This document shows positions 27,535 through 37,135 of a stretch of DNA of 64,000 nucleotides, one piece after another; positions within the stretch are counted from its first letter, which is position 1; every line of letters starts with the position of its first letter. Both the position numbers and the translations under genes were made by a program. This DNA is from an uncultured Eubacterium sp. (GTDB lineage: Bacteria; Bacillota; Clostridia; Lachnospirales; CAG-274). The stretch lies in NCBI GenBank assembly GCA_900551755.1, contig URXK01000003.1, positions 1 to 64,000 of the forward strand. The letters are read 5' to 3'. A model generated the notes under the pieces. That model had not been told where the DNA came from and did no database searches. It saw only the letters and a list, made by a program, of their open reading frames with translations.

Positions 27535-28644
27535 ATGGATAACAGATTTGTTGAACTTGCCAAAAATCTTGTAAATTATAGCTGTCACATTGAAAAGGGC
27601 GAAAAGGTACTTATTAATTGTAACGGTACTTCAGCATTTCCTCTTGTTAAAGCAATAGTTAGAGAGGTTTATAATGTTGGTGCTTATCCTTTTGTTGATA
27701 TTAAATCTAACATTATTCAAAGAGAGCTTTTAATGGGTTGTAGCGAAGACCAGTTCAAAGAAATTAAAGAAATTGATAATGCAAGAATGGCTTTAATGGA
27801 CGCTTTTATTGGTATTGGTTGTAATGACAACACTTCTGAACTTGCAGATGTTCCTGGTGAAAAGCAAGCAATATGGGGAAAGTTTTATGACAACGATATT
27901 CTTGAAACTAGATTAAAGAAAAAATGGGTTGTTTTAAGATACCCTAACAATTCTCTTGCACAAGCTGCTGGTACAAGTCTTGATGCTTTTGAAGATTTTT
28001 ATTTTAAGGTTTGTAATCTTGACTATAGCAAAATGAGTAAGGCTATGGATAATCTTGTTGCACTTATGAACAAAACTGATAAAGTTAGATTAGTAGCAAA
28101 GGGAACTGATTTAACATTTAGTATAAAGGATATTCCGGCTATTAAGTGTGCAGGCGAAATGAATATTCCAGATGGTGAAGTTTATACAGCTCCTGTTAAA
28201 AATAGCGTTAATGGTACAATCACTTATAATACCCCTACTGAATATCAAGGTGTAACATATACAGATGTTTCTCTTAAGTTTGAAAATGGTAAGATTGTTG
28301 AAGCAACTGCTAACGATACTGAAAGAGTAAATAAAGTATTTGATACAGATGAGGGTGCTAGATATGTTGGTGAATTTGCCATTGGTGTAAATCCTTTTAT
28401 TACTAAGGCTATGAAAAATATTCTCTTTGACGAAAAAATAAGAGGTTCTATTCACTTTACTCCAGGCAATGCTTATGATGATGCTGACAACGGAAATAGA
28501 AGTGCTATCCACTGGGATTTAGTTTTAATTCAAACTGAAGAATATGGTGGTGGCGAAATTTATTTCGATGATGTATTAATAAGAAAAGACGGTATATTTG
28601 TTCTTGATGAACTTAAATGCCTTAATCCAGAAAATTTAATTTAA
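27535..28644 (+). CDS. Aminopeptidase, M29 family
   Basis: The 369-residue cytoplasmic metallo-aminopeptidase belongs to the AmpS/PepS group. It shows GEMNIPDGEVYTAP and the later EFAIGVNP, SIHFTPGNAY and HWDLVL segments that hold the dimetal ligands and catalytic residues. It trims N-terminal residues from peptides. The GAGGG site and the terminator at 28649 frame it as the last gene of its unit. Confidence 0.92.
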   Translation: MDNRFVELAKNLVNYSCHIEKGEKVLINCNGTSAFPLVKAIVREVYNVGAYPFVDIKSNIIQRELLMGCSEDQFKEIKEIDNARMALMDAFIGIGCNDNTSELADVPGEKQAIWGKFYDNDILETRLKKKWVVLRYPNNSLAQAAGTSLDAFEDFYFKVCNLDYSKMSKAMDNLVALMNKTDKVRLVAKGTDLTFSIKDIPAIKCAGEMNIPDGEVYTAPVKNSVNGTITYNTPTEYQGVTYTDVSLKFENGKIVEATANDTERVNKVFDTDEGARYVGEFAIGVNPFITKAMKNILFDEKIRGSIHFTPGNAYDDADNGNRSAIHWDLVLIQTEEYGGGEIYFDDVLIRKDGIFVLDELKCLNPENLI

Positions 28645-28648
28645 TAAC

Positions 28649-28682
28649 AAAAAGTCACAGATTTCAATTTCTGTGACTTTTT
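28649..28682. terminator. Bidirectional terminator between convergent genes
   Basis: A perfect 13-bp stem (AAAAAGTCACAGA / TCTGTGACTTTTT) lies between the M29 peptidase and the convergent transglutaminase gene. It has A and T runs on the two sides, so it works both ways. Confidence 0.85.
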
Positions 28683-28687
28683 TGTTG

Positions 28688-30013
28688 CTATTTAAACATT
28701 AATTTTTGCATAATGATAACATCATTAATATTGATACCATTTTTATTATCTACATTTTTACCGTTACAACTATCAATACCACTTATTATTCTTAATAGTT
28801 TTGTTGTGTCATTAACATTAATGGTATCATTTCCATCAATATTTAATAAGCTATATCCATTAATACCAAAATCATTCAAGTAATCAGTATTTGAAATTTC
28901 CGGTGCATTAAAATTACACTGAAATGCTATTGTATGATTTTTGCTTGTGTCATATTTAGCCATATTTACTGAACCTGTTAATAAAAATCTATATGATTCA
29001 AAATTGTTATAATTATCAAACCAAGTAGGGTCACAGTAATAGTATTTATCATTTAATTTTACTAAATTAAATTTATGCCCAGTCCAACTAGAATTTTCTT
29101 GATATATTGCTTCAGCACACATAGAGTCAATATTTGACAAGTCACACAAAATTTTTAATGCTTCAGCATAACCTTCACACACAGGTGCATTAACTCCATC
29201 TTTGCCGTGTAAAAATGCTGAAGTAGGTAAATATGCGTAAGTTGAATTCTTGTTGCTACTTAGATAAGCATTATAGTCACAATTATCTCTAAGCCAATTC
29301 ATATAATAATTAAGTTTATACCAATCAGTAGCATTTGTTGGAACAGCATCAACTATTTCATTAGCTAAAATCATCATTTGAGAATACTCATCTCTTACAG
29401 TTTGTTCATCTGTATAGCAATCAGGGTAATAATTATCATAAGATTTATCTTTGTTATTTTCGTCATAATAAGGTTTTGCAATAGTAATATATGCCTTAGC
29501 TTTACCGCTATTTTTGTCATATCCACCGCTCATACCTACCCCTAACTTATTAATATTTATCCAAAAATATTGTGGTTTGTCTAAATACAAAAGTGCAAAA
29601 TCAGCTCGAACTACAGCATTTGCAATAGACATTCCATACTGATTTTCAAAAGCAGTTGTTATTTCACTCCAGTATTGACTATTTCCCTCTGATGTACTAA
29701 GGTCTATATTTTTAGATATAGTGGTTTCGTATGTATATTTTAAAGCTGAAGTTCCAGTTAATGTACTTTCTATATTAGTATTAAGCAAATCATACATATC
29801 CTTTTCTGCACCAGTCAACTGGTCATAAAATTCAGGTGATGTAACATCAGAGCTATCACTATAGAGTGCTATACTATTTTCATTTATGGCATTATATAAA
29901 TCCATAAAATTAACTTCTTCACCATTCTCAAATTTATTTATTACATCGTCTTCACCAAATACAGGCAAAGCTGTTACTATTAAAATTGCTAATGTTAATA
30001 TAAATTTTTTCAT
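28688..30013 (-). CDS. Secreted transglutaminase-like protein with a dockerin-like C-terminus
   Basis: The 441-residue protein begins with a signal peptide (about 1-20). A transglutaminase-like/protease-fold core has Cys in APVCEGYAEA, His in GHKFNLVKL and Asp in YYCDPTWFD, the expected catalytic triad. The last ~60 residues hold two EF-hand-like repeats (NIDGNDTINVND and VDNKNGININD, each followed by a Leu/Ile-rich helix), matching a divergent type I dockerin. This suggests calcium-dependent docking to a cohesin-bearing surface protein. No cohesin gene is in the window. Confidence 0.78.
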   Translation of the reverse strand: MKKFILTLAILIVTALPVFGEDDVINKFENGEEVNFMDLYNAINENSIALYSDSSDVTSPEFYDQLTGAEKDMYDLLNTNIESTLTGTSALKYTYETTISKNIDLSTSEGNSQYWSEITTAFENQYGMSIANAVVRADFALLYLDKPQYFWININKLGVGMSGGYDKNSGKAKAYITIAKPYYDENNKDKSYDNYYPDCYTDEQTVRDEYSQMMILANEIVDAVPTNATDWYKLNYYMNWLRDNCDYNAYLSSNKNSTYAYLPTSAFLHGKDGVNAPVCEGYAEALKILCDLSNIDSMCAEAIYQENSSWTGHKFNLVKLNDKYYYCDPTWFDNYNNFESYRFLLTGSVNMAKYDTSKNHTIAFQCNFNAPEISNTDYLNDFGINGYSLLNIDGNDTINVNDTTKLLRIISGIDSCNGKNVDNKNGININDVIIMQKLMFK

Positions 30014-30031
30014 TAAACATCCCTCATTTTA

Positions 30032-31084
30032 TTATTTATATTCTTTTATAGCTTCAATTAATTTCTCCATTTCTTCAAAAGTGCCTATTGTTATTCTTAA
30101 ATATTCACTTATTCTTGGCTTATTAAAATATCTAACAAATATATTTTTTGTTTTTAAATAGTTAAATAACTTTTCAGCACTAATATTTTTGTTTGTTGTA
30201 AATATAAAGTTTGCTTTACTTGGTAATGTTTCAAAACCTAATTTAGAAAGTTCATTAATAGTCCATTCCCTTGCTGATATTATTTTACCAACACAATCAT
30301 TAAAATACTCTTTGTCCTTTGCTGATGCTGTAGCTATTACTTGAGAAAGAGAGTTAAGAGTATAGCTGTTAAAACTGTTTTTTACAGCTTCAAGAGCTGA
30401 AATAAGTTCTTGATTTGCCATTGCATAGCCAACTCTTATACCTGCCAAAGCTCTTGACTTAGAATATGTTTGAACAATAACAAGGTTGTCATATTTATGA
30501 ATAAGGTCAACAGCACTTTTTCCGCCAAAGTCAATATATGCTTCATCAACAATTACTATTACATCTTCATTATGCTTGATAATATCTTCAATATCGTCAA
30601 GTCCCATATATACTGATGTTGGTGCATTAGGATTAGTGATTACAACACCACCATTTTCCTTATAATAATCCTCTTTAACAAAGCAGAAATTATCATCAAG
30701 AGCTGGTCTTTCATAAGGTATATTATAAAGATTACACCAAACATCATAAAATGAATATGTAATATCTGGGAAAAGAATTGGTTTTTTTGAATTAAAGAAT
30801 GTCATAAAGCAAAGTGCTAAAACCTCATCAGAACCGTTACCTAAAAAAATTTCATTTTCATTTACTGGATAATTTTCCATTAATGCAGACTTTAAATCGG
30901 CACAAACAAAACTTGGATATAATCTTAATCTACTGTAATCATAATCTGCTATTGCTTTTTTTACAGCTGGAGAAGGACTATATGGGCATTCATTTGTATT
31001 AAGTTTAATTACATTTTTGTTTTGTGGCTGTTCACCAGGAACATAAGGCTCAATATCTCTTAAATTTTCTTTCCATTTTTGCAT
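30032..31084 (-). CDS. hisC: Histidinol-phosphate aminotransferase
   Basis: The PLP-dependent fold-type I enzyme has 350 residues, normal for HisC. It transfers an amino group from glutamate to imidazole acetol phosphate. The Schiff-base lysine lies in TYSKSRALAGIRVGYAM. It also shows NTNECPYSPSP, NPNAPTS and the terminal arginine region YLRITIGT. It is detached from the main his operon at 48.7-56.1 kb, which lacks hisC, so this copy completes the pathway. A role on aromatic substrates cannot be excluded. Confidence 0.9.
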   Translation of the reverse strand: MQKWKENLRDIEPYVPGEQPQNKNVIKLNTNECPYSPSPAVKKAIADYDYSRLRLYPSFVCADLKSALMENYPVNENEIFLGNGSDEVLALCFMTFFNSKKPILFPDITYSFYDVWCNLYNIPYERPALDDNFCFVKEDYYKENGGVVITNPNAPTSVYMGLDDIEDIIKHNEDVIVIVDEAYIDFGGKSAVDLIHKYDNLVIVQTYSKSRALAGIRVGYAMANQELISALEAVKNSFNSYTLNSLSQVIATASAKDKEYFNDCVGKIISAREWTINELSKLGFETLPSKANFIFTTNKNISAEKLFNYLKTKNIFVRYFNKPRISEYLRITIGTFEEMEKLIEAIKEYK

Positions 31085-31182
31085 TTTTATTCACCTCATA
31101 ATTATAATTAATCAATTTATAACAGTATAACACATTTTGAGAAATTTTACATTAAAATTTCATAATTTCTATTAAAATACTA

Positions 31183-31228
31183 TTGACAAATAAAAACATA
31201 ATTGCTAAAATGTTAGCTGGCTAACATT
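31183..31228 (+). promoter_or_regulatory. marR-MATE promoter with a palindromic operator
   Basis: TTGACA (31183-31188) is spaced 17 bases from TAAAAT (31206-31211). A perfect 9-bp inverted repeat with a 2-base centre, AATGTTAGC-TG-GCTAACATT (31209-31228), overlaps the -10. Its size and position are typical of a MarR dimer site and predict autorepression of the marR-MATE operon. Confidence 0.82.
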
Positions 31229-31242
31229 TAGGGGGTGTTTAA

Positions 31243-31662
31243 TTGACAAAAAAGATATGTAAGGATATTCATAGAGTATCTAATAAGCTAGGCCGAAAAA
31301 TTGACTCTATTATTTGTATAAAAAATTTAACTCATTCTCAATATGCTATAATAAGTTATGTTTATGACAATAACAATAGAGAAGTTTTTCAGCGTGATAT
31401 AGAAGAAGAATTTGGAATTAGGCGTTCTAGTGTTTCTGCTATGCTGTCAAACTTAGAAGATAAAGGATACATTGTACGAAGTTCTGTTACACAAGATGCC
31501 CGTCTAAAAAAAATCACTGTAACAGATAAAGGAATAAACATCGTAATTACATCCAGAAAAATTATTGAAGATTATGAAAAGTCAATTCTTTCAAATATAC
31601 CTAATGAAAAGTTGGATATTTTTTATGAAGTTCTAAATATGCTTTACGATTTAGCAGACTAA
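31243..31662 (+). CDS. MarR-family transcriptional regulator
   Basis: The 139-residue winged-helix protein has a recognition-helix region (FGIRRSSVSAMLSNLEDKGY) and wing (RSSVTQDARLKKI) in the usual MarR arrangement. The start is TTG after AGGGGGTG. It is followed 22 bases later by a MATE exporter and preceded by a palindrome over its own -10, so it probably represses both genes until a drug-like ligand binds. Confidence 0.92.
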   Translation: MTKKICKDIHRVSNKLGRKIDSIICIKNLTHSQYAIISYVYDNNNREVFQRDIEEEFGIRRSSVSAMLSNLEDKGYIVRSSVTQDARLKKITVTDKGINIVITSRKIIEDYEKSILSNIPNEKLDIFYEVLNMLYDLAD

Positions 31663-31684
31663 ACTGCAATAAAGGAGGATAATA

Positions 31685-33097
31685 ATGGAAACAATTGTAA
31701 AAGAAAATAAAATGGCAACAATGCCTGTAAATAAGTTACTTATATCAATGGCTGTTCCAATGATGATTTCAATGCTTGTGCAGGCTTTATACAATATTGT
31801 TGATAGTGTATTCGTAGCCAAATATAGTGCCTCTTGTATGACAGCAATTTCTCTTGTTTTCCCAATTCAAACATTGATGATTGCTGGTGGTGCTGGTATT
31901 GGAGTAGGTATGAATGCCCTACTTTCAAGATTTTTGGGAGCAAAAGACAAAGATAATGTTAATAAAACTGCATTTAATGGTATAACTATTTATATTATCT
32001 GCTATTTTATATTTTTGTTTGTAGGACTTTTTGTTGCAGAACCTTTTATGAAAGCACAAGCAAGTTCAGCACTTATAGCCGATGAAGGCTCAATTTATTT
32101 AAAAATTGTATGTTGCTGTAGCTTTGGTATGTTTACACAGTTTTGTTTTGAACGAATGTTACAAGCAACTGGTAGAACAATTTATTCAATGTATACACAG
32201 ATGACAGGTGCTGTTATAAATATTATATTAGACCCTATTTTAATATTTGGTTTATTTGGAGCACCTAGAATGGGTATGGCTGGTGCAGCCATAGCTACAG
32301 TAGTTGGTCAGTGTTGTGCTGGTTTGCTTGCTTTATTTTTTAATTTAAAGGTAAATAAAGATGATATTCATTTAAGAAAAATAAAAGGATTTAAGCCAAG
32401 TGGACGAGCTATTGCAATGATTTTATATATAGGTATCCCTTCAATCATAATGCAGTCAATAGGTTCAATAATGGTTTTAGGCATAAATACAATATTGTCA
32501 CATATGAACATTATTAATACTTCATTAAGTCTTATTGAAGCAAGAGATACAGCAATTGCAATATTTGGTATTTACTTTAAACTTCAGAGCTTTATATTTA
32601 TGCCAATATTTGGACTTAACAATGGTATGGTACCTATTATAGCTTTTTGCCTAGGTGCTAAAAACAAGGATAGAATGATTAAAACAATTAAACTTAGTAT
32701 TTGTTATGCCTTTACTTTATTAGTAATAGGTACAATTATATTCCAGCTTGTACCTGACAAACTTCTTATGTTATTTGCTAATGAAAGTAATTTAGAGCAT
32801 TTGCTTTCAATGGGTATACCAGCATTACGAATTATAAGTATACATTTCCCTGTTGCAAGTTTCTGTATAATTAGCCTTTCTGTGTTCCAGGCACTTGGAA
32901 ACGGTGTACTTTCAATGGGTGTTTCATTTATGCGTCAGCTTGTTGTTCTTGTACCTGTTGCATTTTTACTTTCACTTACACAGCAATTAGGAAATGTTTG
33001 GTTTGCTTTCCTTCTTGCCGAATGTATATCTTTTATACTTTGCACTTTTGCTTTTAGATATATGTACAAGAAAGTAATTAAACCTTTAGGTGCTTAA
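31685..33097 (+). CDS. MATE-family multidrug efflux transporter
   Basis: The 470-residue, twelve-helix protein of the MATE (MepA/NorM-like) group shows the two-fold repeat, with PMMISMLVQALYNIVDSVFV near the N-terminus and GAAIATVVGQ mid-protein. It exports cationic compounds at the expense of a sodium or proton gradient. The upstream marR in the same operon suggests inducible drug or bile-compound export. AAGGAGG precedes the ATG. Confidence 0.93.
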   Translation: METIVKENKMATMPVNKLLISMAVPMMISMLVQALYNIVDSVFVAKYSASCMTAISLVFPIQTLMIAGGAGIGVGMNALLSRFLGAKDKDNVNKTAFNGITIYIICYFIFLFVGLFVAEPFMKAQASSALIADEGSIYLKIVCCCSFGMFTQFCFERMLQATGRTIYSMYTQMTGAVINIILDPILIFGLFGAPRMGMAGAAIATVVGQCCAGLLALFFNLKVNKDDIHLRKIKGFKPSGRAIAMILYIGIPSIIMQSIGSIMVLGINTILSHMNIINTSLSLIEARDTAIAIFGIYFKLQSFIFMPIFGLNNGMVPIIAFCLGAKNKDRMIKTIKLSICYAFTLLVIGTIIFQLVPDKLLMLFANESNLEHLLSMGIPALRIISIHFPVASFCIISLSVFQALGNGVLSMGVSFMRQLVVLVPVAFLLSLTQQLGNVWFAFLLAECISFILCTFAFRYMYKKVIKPLGA

Positions 33098-33106
33098 GTC
33101 TATATT

Positions 33107-33141
33107 AAAATACCGCCCTACTTTGCTAGGACGGTATTTTT
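33107..33141 (+). terminator. Terminator of the marR-MATE operon
   Basis: AATACCGCCCTA pairs with TAGGACGGTATT (one C-A mismatch) across a 6-base loop, followed by a T run, directly after the MATE gene. Confidence 0.78.
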
Positions 33142-33153
33142 TAGTATTATCAA

Positions 33154-33302
33154 CTATTAGATTTTAATATATTAGAAATAATAACTGACATTTCATTTCT
33201 TGTAATATTTGCCTTAGGGTCAAACTGTCCATTAGTTCTTTCATTTAAAATATTATAGGAAGCAAGTGAAATAACTGCATCATAAGCCCAAAACCAATAA
33301 TT
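33154..33302 (-). pseudogene. SLH-domain fragment (remnant)
   Basis: Minus-strand translation gives about 49 residues opening NYWFWAYDAVIS and containing ITRNEMSVII, with a natural TAG stop. This is the C-terminal part of an S-layer homology domain. There is no start codon, signal peptide or upstream SLH repeat; a TGA stop lies just upstream in frame. It is shifted by two bases relative to the remnant it abuts, so it looks like the tail of a lost wall-anchored protein fused by deletion to another decayed gene. Confidence 0.65.
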
Positions 33303-33751
33303 TCAGATATAATACTTGAAATAGAAACTCCACCACTAGTAAATGATGATATAATTGAAATTAAACATAAAACAATAGATATAACACCAATTACAAATGC
33401 AGGCTTTGCACTTTTGCCTTTAGCTGCTTTAAAACCAAAAACAGCTTAAAGAATATCAAATACTGAAGATATAATAAGAATGATACCAATTATTAACATA
33501 CTTGCTGTAAGTATTCCTGAAGCCCCGGCAACACTAACATCAGTACCTAAAGCATTGTTTAATTCGTTAACAGCAGAGTTAACTTCGCTATCTTGACTTA
33601 AATTTTCGTTAATTTCATCAGAATTATTAACTACAAATGATGTACCAAGTCCTCCGCCAGCTGTTAATGCTATTCCGCCTAAACAGCCTAAAATACCCCA
33701 TATTAATAAAATAATTGAAACAATTTTAATTGCCTTTGCTGGATTTTTCAT
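33300..33751 (-). pseudogene. Small membrane protein gene interrupted by an in-frame stop
   Basis: The intact 5' part (33446-33751, 101 residues) starts at the ATG of MKNPAKAIKI behind AAGGAGG. It has two hydrophobic segments around a Ser/Asn-rich loop and ends SSVFDIL. After a TAA the same frame continues with AVFGFKAAKG and a third hydrophobic stretch for about 50 codons before joining the SLH remnant. The continuity suggests a single DUF4064-like membrane protein split by a nonsense mutation. The short form could still be made. Confidence 0.6.
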
Positions 33752-33818
33752 AAATAATCCTCCTTTTTTGTTAAAATATTTTAGAATGTTTATTAAAGTC
33801 AAAACTTATACAAATATA

Positions 33819-35216
33819 TTACTTTTCTTCTTTATCAAGAACAGTAATCTTGTTATCCTTTGATACATATAAAGTATACTGTACAGTTTTTTCTATTACA
33901 TCGCTACCAATCTTTCTACACTGGAAAGTTACATAACATACACCTTCACTAATGCCTTTAATTTCAGCTGTATAATTGCCATCTTTTCCAGCAATAAAAT
34001 TAGTGTTATTGTCATAACTATCTAAAACAGTAATTTTATTGCTATCAATACCATTTATATCCCAACCATATTCTGAATTACCTTTAGTATTAAGTTCAAT
34101 ATCTAACTTATCTAAATTGCCTTCACTAAGGTCAATCTGTGTATCTAAAGCCTTGTTGTCAAGTTTAATTTCAACAGTTGGATAACCAACAGCATAAGGG
34201 GCTACTTCATAAGGGTTATAATACATAACTAAAGAATCATCTGTAACATACCACTTAACATTATCCAAATTTTCACCTAATACTTCTGCATCTTCATTAG
34301 AGAAATTTGGTATTGCTTTTTCTAATACACTTAAAAATGCGTCATAAGTTGTAATTTCTAGTCCTTCTTTATCACCTATAATAACATCAATAAGTTTAAA
34401 TTCTTTTTGGTTTTTAATATCAAAAGTTCTAGAGAACTTTGATGTGTTTGGGTGTGCACCATTGGTATTAGCATAAACATAGCTTGTTATTGATAAAACG
34501 CCCTTACGATTAGTTGTAACTTCATAAGTAAGAGTAAATTCCATAGGTCTGTAATCTGCTCCCATTTGTTCATATAATGCTTGTGCATCTTGTAAAAATT
34601 CAGATTTAGCACTATTTAAACAATCCTCAGCAACCTTTTTATATTCTGCATTTATATTCTGTATAAATTGGCTATCACCTTCAATTACTGGGTATACAGT
34701 GCTAACATATATAAGGTCTGTACCATCGCTTGATTTTAATGTAGTATCAGAAGCAACAGATTTAATATTATAAAGTCCTTGCTTTTTAGTTATTTCTACG
34801 GATTTATCATCGTTATTCCATTTAACACTGCAATCAAGACTTTCTGATACAGCTCTTAAAGGCACTAATGTTCTACCATTAACAATTATTGCTGGTGAAT
34901 CAAGTTTAATTGTTTCTCCCTTAGCAATCATAGTATCTGAACCAATTTGAGCAGTTATTGAAGTATTGCCTTTAACAGCATTAACTCCTTTATAGTTATC
35001 ATAACTGTTATAGGAAACAGCACAATCTAATGCTTCAAATATTTTTCTAAATGGAACAAGCAATCTACCATTTTGAATAATAGGTTGTGTATCAAACTGA
35101 AGTTCATTTCCATTTACGAAGACAGAAATTTTGTCATTTTGTGCAAATACACATTGACTAGGCAAAATAGTCGATGCCATTAATGTTAAAGCTACAATAC
35201 TTGCTAATCTTTTCAT
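33819..35216 (-). CDS. Surface protein with Cu-amine-oxidase-N, DUF4163/DUF3298 and chagasin-like domains
   Basis: The 465-residue protein has a signal peptide (about 1-25). Paired copper-amine-oxidase-N-like repeats follow (about 27-145, with PIIQNGRLLVPFRKIF and PAIIVNGRTLVPLR). A DUF4163/DUF3298 region like that of PdaC and RsiV comes next (about 165-375). The last ~90 residues look like an Ig-fold chagasin-type protease-inhibitor module (EYGWDING, GVCYVTFQC). The stalk repeats closely match those of the GHL10 protein at 15239. It is probably wall-associated; the binding target is unknown. Confidence 0.72.
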   Translation of the reverse strand: MKRLASIVALTLMASTILPSQCVFAQNDKISVFVNGNELQFDTQPIIQNGRLLVPFRKIFEALDCAVSYNSYDNYKGVNAVKGNTSITAQIGSDTMIAKGETIKLDSPAIIVNGRTLVPLRAVSESLDCSVKWNNDDKSVEITKKQGLYNIKSVASDTTLKSSDGTDLIYVSTVYPVIEGDSQFIQNINAEYKKVAEDCLNSAKSEFLQDAQALYEQMGADYRPMEFTLTYEVTTNRKGVLSITSYVYANTNGAHPNTSKFSRTFDIKNQKEFKLIDVIIGDKEGLEITTYDAFLSVLEKAIPNFSNEDAEVLGENLDNVKWYVTDDSLVMYYNPYEVAPYAVGYPTVEIKLDNKALDTQIDLSEGNLDKLDIELNTKGNSEYGWDINGIDSNKITVLDSYDNNTNFIAGKDGNYTAEIKGISEGVCYVTFQCRKIGSDVIEKTVQYTLYVSKDNKITVLDKEEK

Positions 35217-35371
35217 TTAGCTCACTCCTTTTTGTAATTTTTTACTAAAATAACCAATATAAGAATTATTTTTATGGTTAATATTTAATTTATGAATTAA
35301 GTGTAACACACAGACAGCACCAACACAGCCACAAAAATTCATAACTTTTAATTTTTTTATATTAGTAAAAA

Positions 35372-35402
35372 AGTGGTGTAGATTTTATAACTCTACACCA
35401 CT
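35372..35402 (-). terminator. Terminator of purH
   Basis: A perfect 11-bp stem (AGTGGTGTAGA / TCTACACCACT) with a 9-base loop is followed by TTTTT on the minus strand, 48 bases past the purH stop. Confidence 0.8.
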
Positions 35403-35449
35403 AAGATATTCAAAATTAAGTTTTTTAGTTTACAAATATTTATATATTA

Positions 35450-37000
35450 TTAGTGTCTAAAATGACGCATACCTGTAAATACCATTGCTATACCGTGCTT
35501 ATTACAAGCATCAATACTATCCTGGTCTCTTACAGAGCCACCTGGCTGAATAATACAAGTAATACCAGCCTTAGCTGCAGCTTCAACACAATCATCAAAT
35601 GGGAAAAATGCGTCACTTGCTAAAGCAGCACCCTTAACAACATCTGCACCTAACTGCTTTGTGCCGTGTTCAATAGCTTGTTCAGTTGCCCAAATTCTAT
35701 TAACCTGACCAGGTCCAATACCTACTGATTGCTTATTCTTACCGATAGCAATACCATTAGACTTAGTATACTTAACTATTTTCCAAGTAAATAATAAATC
35801 TTCCATTTCTTCTTTAGATGGAGTTCTATCAGTAACAACCTTTAATTCACCTTCAAGAAGTTTGTTATCAATATCCTGAATAAGAATACCACCACTAACC
35901 TTCTTTACATCAAATGCTGTTTCTGGCTGTTTTCTTTCAATGTTATCAAGTTTAAGTAATCTAATATTCTTCTTCTTTTCAAGAATTTCAAGTGCATCAT
36001 CATCAAAGCCTGGAGCTAAAATAATTTCAAGGAATATCTTTGACATTTCTTCTGCTGTAGCCTTGTCGATAACTCTGTTAGCACAAACAATACCGCCAAA
36101 AATAGAAACTGGGTCAGTATTATAAGCCTTAGTATAAGCCTCATAAATATCCTTGCCACTTGCTACACCACAAGGATTTGAATGTTTACAAGCTACAACT
36201 GTTGGTTCATCATATTCTTTTAAAAGCTCTAAAGCACCGTGTGTATCATTAATATTGTTGAAAGAAAGCTCTTTACCGTGTAACTGCTCAATACCAGTAA
36301 GCATACCAGAATTGTCGCCAACTTCCTTATAGAACGCTGCTGCCTGATGAGGGTTTTCACCATATCTCATATCCTGTACTTTTTCAAATGTCATAGAAAT
36401 TGTATCTGGATACTTTGGTAAGCCAGCCTTATCTCTAAGATAATTTGCAATCATTGAATCATAATATGCTGTATGGTTAAATACCTTAGCTGATAAATAG
36501 AAGTTAGTTTTAACAGAAACCTTACCATTTTCCTTTAATTCGCTTAATACCTGTTCATAGTCAGCTGGGTCAATAATTACAGAAACATCCTGATAATTTT
36601 TAGCTGCTGCTCTTAACATTGTAGGTCCACCAATATCAATGTTTTCAATAGCATCTTCTAATGTTACATTAGGCTTCATAATTGTCTGTTTAAATGGATA
36701 AAGATTTACAACAACAATATCAATTAAATCAACATTAAGTTCTTTAACTTGAGCCATATGCTCTGGATTACTTCTCATAGCAAGTAAACCTGCGTGAATA
36801 TTTGGATGAAGTGTCTTAACTCTGCCATCTAAGCACTCTGGGAAACCAGTTACCTCTGAAATACCAATTACAGGTAAACCAGCTTCTTTTAATTTGTTGT
36901 AAGTACCACCAGTAGAAACAATTTCAATACCTAATTCATTAAGTTTAGTAGCAAACTCTACTATACCTGTTTTATCAGATACACTAATTAAAGCTCTCAT
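35450..37000 (-). CDS. purH: Bifunctional AICAR formyltransferase / IMP cyclohydrolase
   Basis: PurH carries out the last two steps of IMP synthesis. The 516-residue protein has the MGS-like IMP cyclohydrolase domain (about 1-190, opening [11 protein letters not shown]) and the AICAR transformylase domain, with the catalytic Lys-His in ACKHSNPCG and the conserved DAFFPFDD segment. A GAGG-type site precedes the ATG. It stands alone behind a ZTP riboswitch, consistent with ZTP signalling a shortage of 10-formyl-tetrahydrofolate, the cosubstrate of this enzyme. Confidence 0.97.
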   Translation of the reverse strand: MRALISVSDKTGIVEFATKLNELGIEIVSTGGTYNKLKEAGLPVIGISEVTGFPECLDGRVKTLHPNIHAGLLAMRSNPEHMAQVKELNVDLIDIVVVNLYPFKQTIMKPNVTLEDAIENIDIGGPTMLRAAAKNYQDVSVIIDPADYEQVLSELKENGKVSVKTNFYLSAKVFNHTAYYDSMIANYLRDKAGLPKYPDTISMTFEKVQDMRYGENPHQAAAFYKEVGDNSGMLTGIEQLHGKELSFNNINDTHGALELLKEYDEPTVVACKHSNPCGVASGKDIYEAYTKAYNTDPVSIFGGIVCANRVIDKATAEEMSKIFLEIILAPGFDDDALEILEKKKNIRLLKLDNIERKQPETAFDVKKVSGGILIQDIDNKLLEGELKVVTDRTPSKEEMEDLLFTWKIVKYTKSNGIAIGKNKQSVGIGPGQVNRIWATEQAIEHGTKQLGADVVKGAALASDAFFPFDDCVEAAAKAGITCIIQPGGSVRDQDSIDACNKHGIAMVFTGMRHFRH

Positions 37001-37028
37001 TTTTAGACCTCCTAAAAAATAAATATAA

Positions 37029-37058
37029 TAAAAAATGCCGCACGCCTAGGGCATTTTT
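37029..37058 (-). terminator. Riboswitch-controlled terminator upstream of purH
   Basis: On the minus strand AAAAATGCC pairs with GGCATTTTT around a 10-base loop and a T tract follows. It begins directly after the GGGC that closes the ZTP aptamer, so aptamer folding and this hairpin should be mutually exclusive. Confidence 0.75.
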
Positions 37059-37130
37059 GCCCAGACGGTCGGCTAATTAAAGTACTGCACTCCCTTGTGG
37101 TTATCCACATTTCCGTCAGTTATGCAGTCG
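37059..37130 (-). promoter_or_regulatory. ZTP riboswitch (pfl motif) controlling purH
   Basis: On the minus strand the conserved parts are present: a P1-like pairing ACTGCA/TGCAGT, the CTGACGG block, the GTGG/CCAC hairpin followed by GGGAG, and a 3' GCCGACCGTCTGGGC block matching the pfl consensus GCCGACCGCCUGGGC. Pairing of GACGG with CCGTC is possible. A terminator follows. Ligand binding should let transcription continue into purH. Confidence 0.88.
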
Positions 37131-37135
37131 TTATA

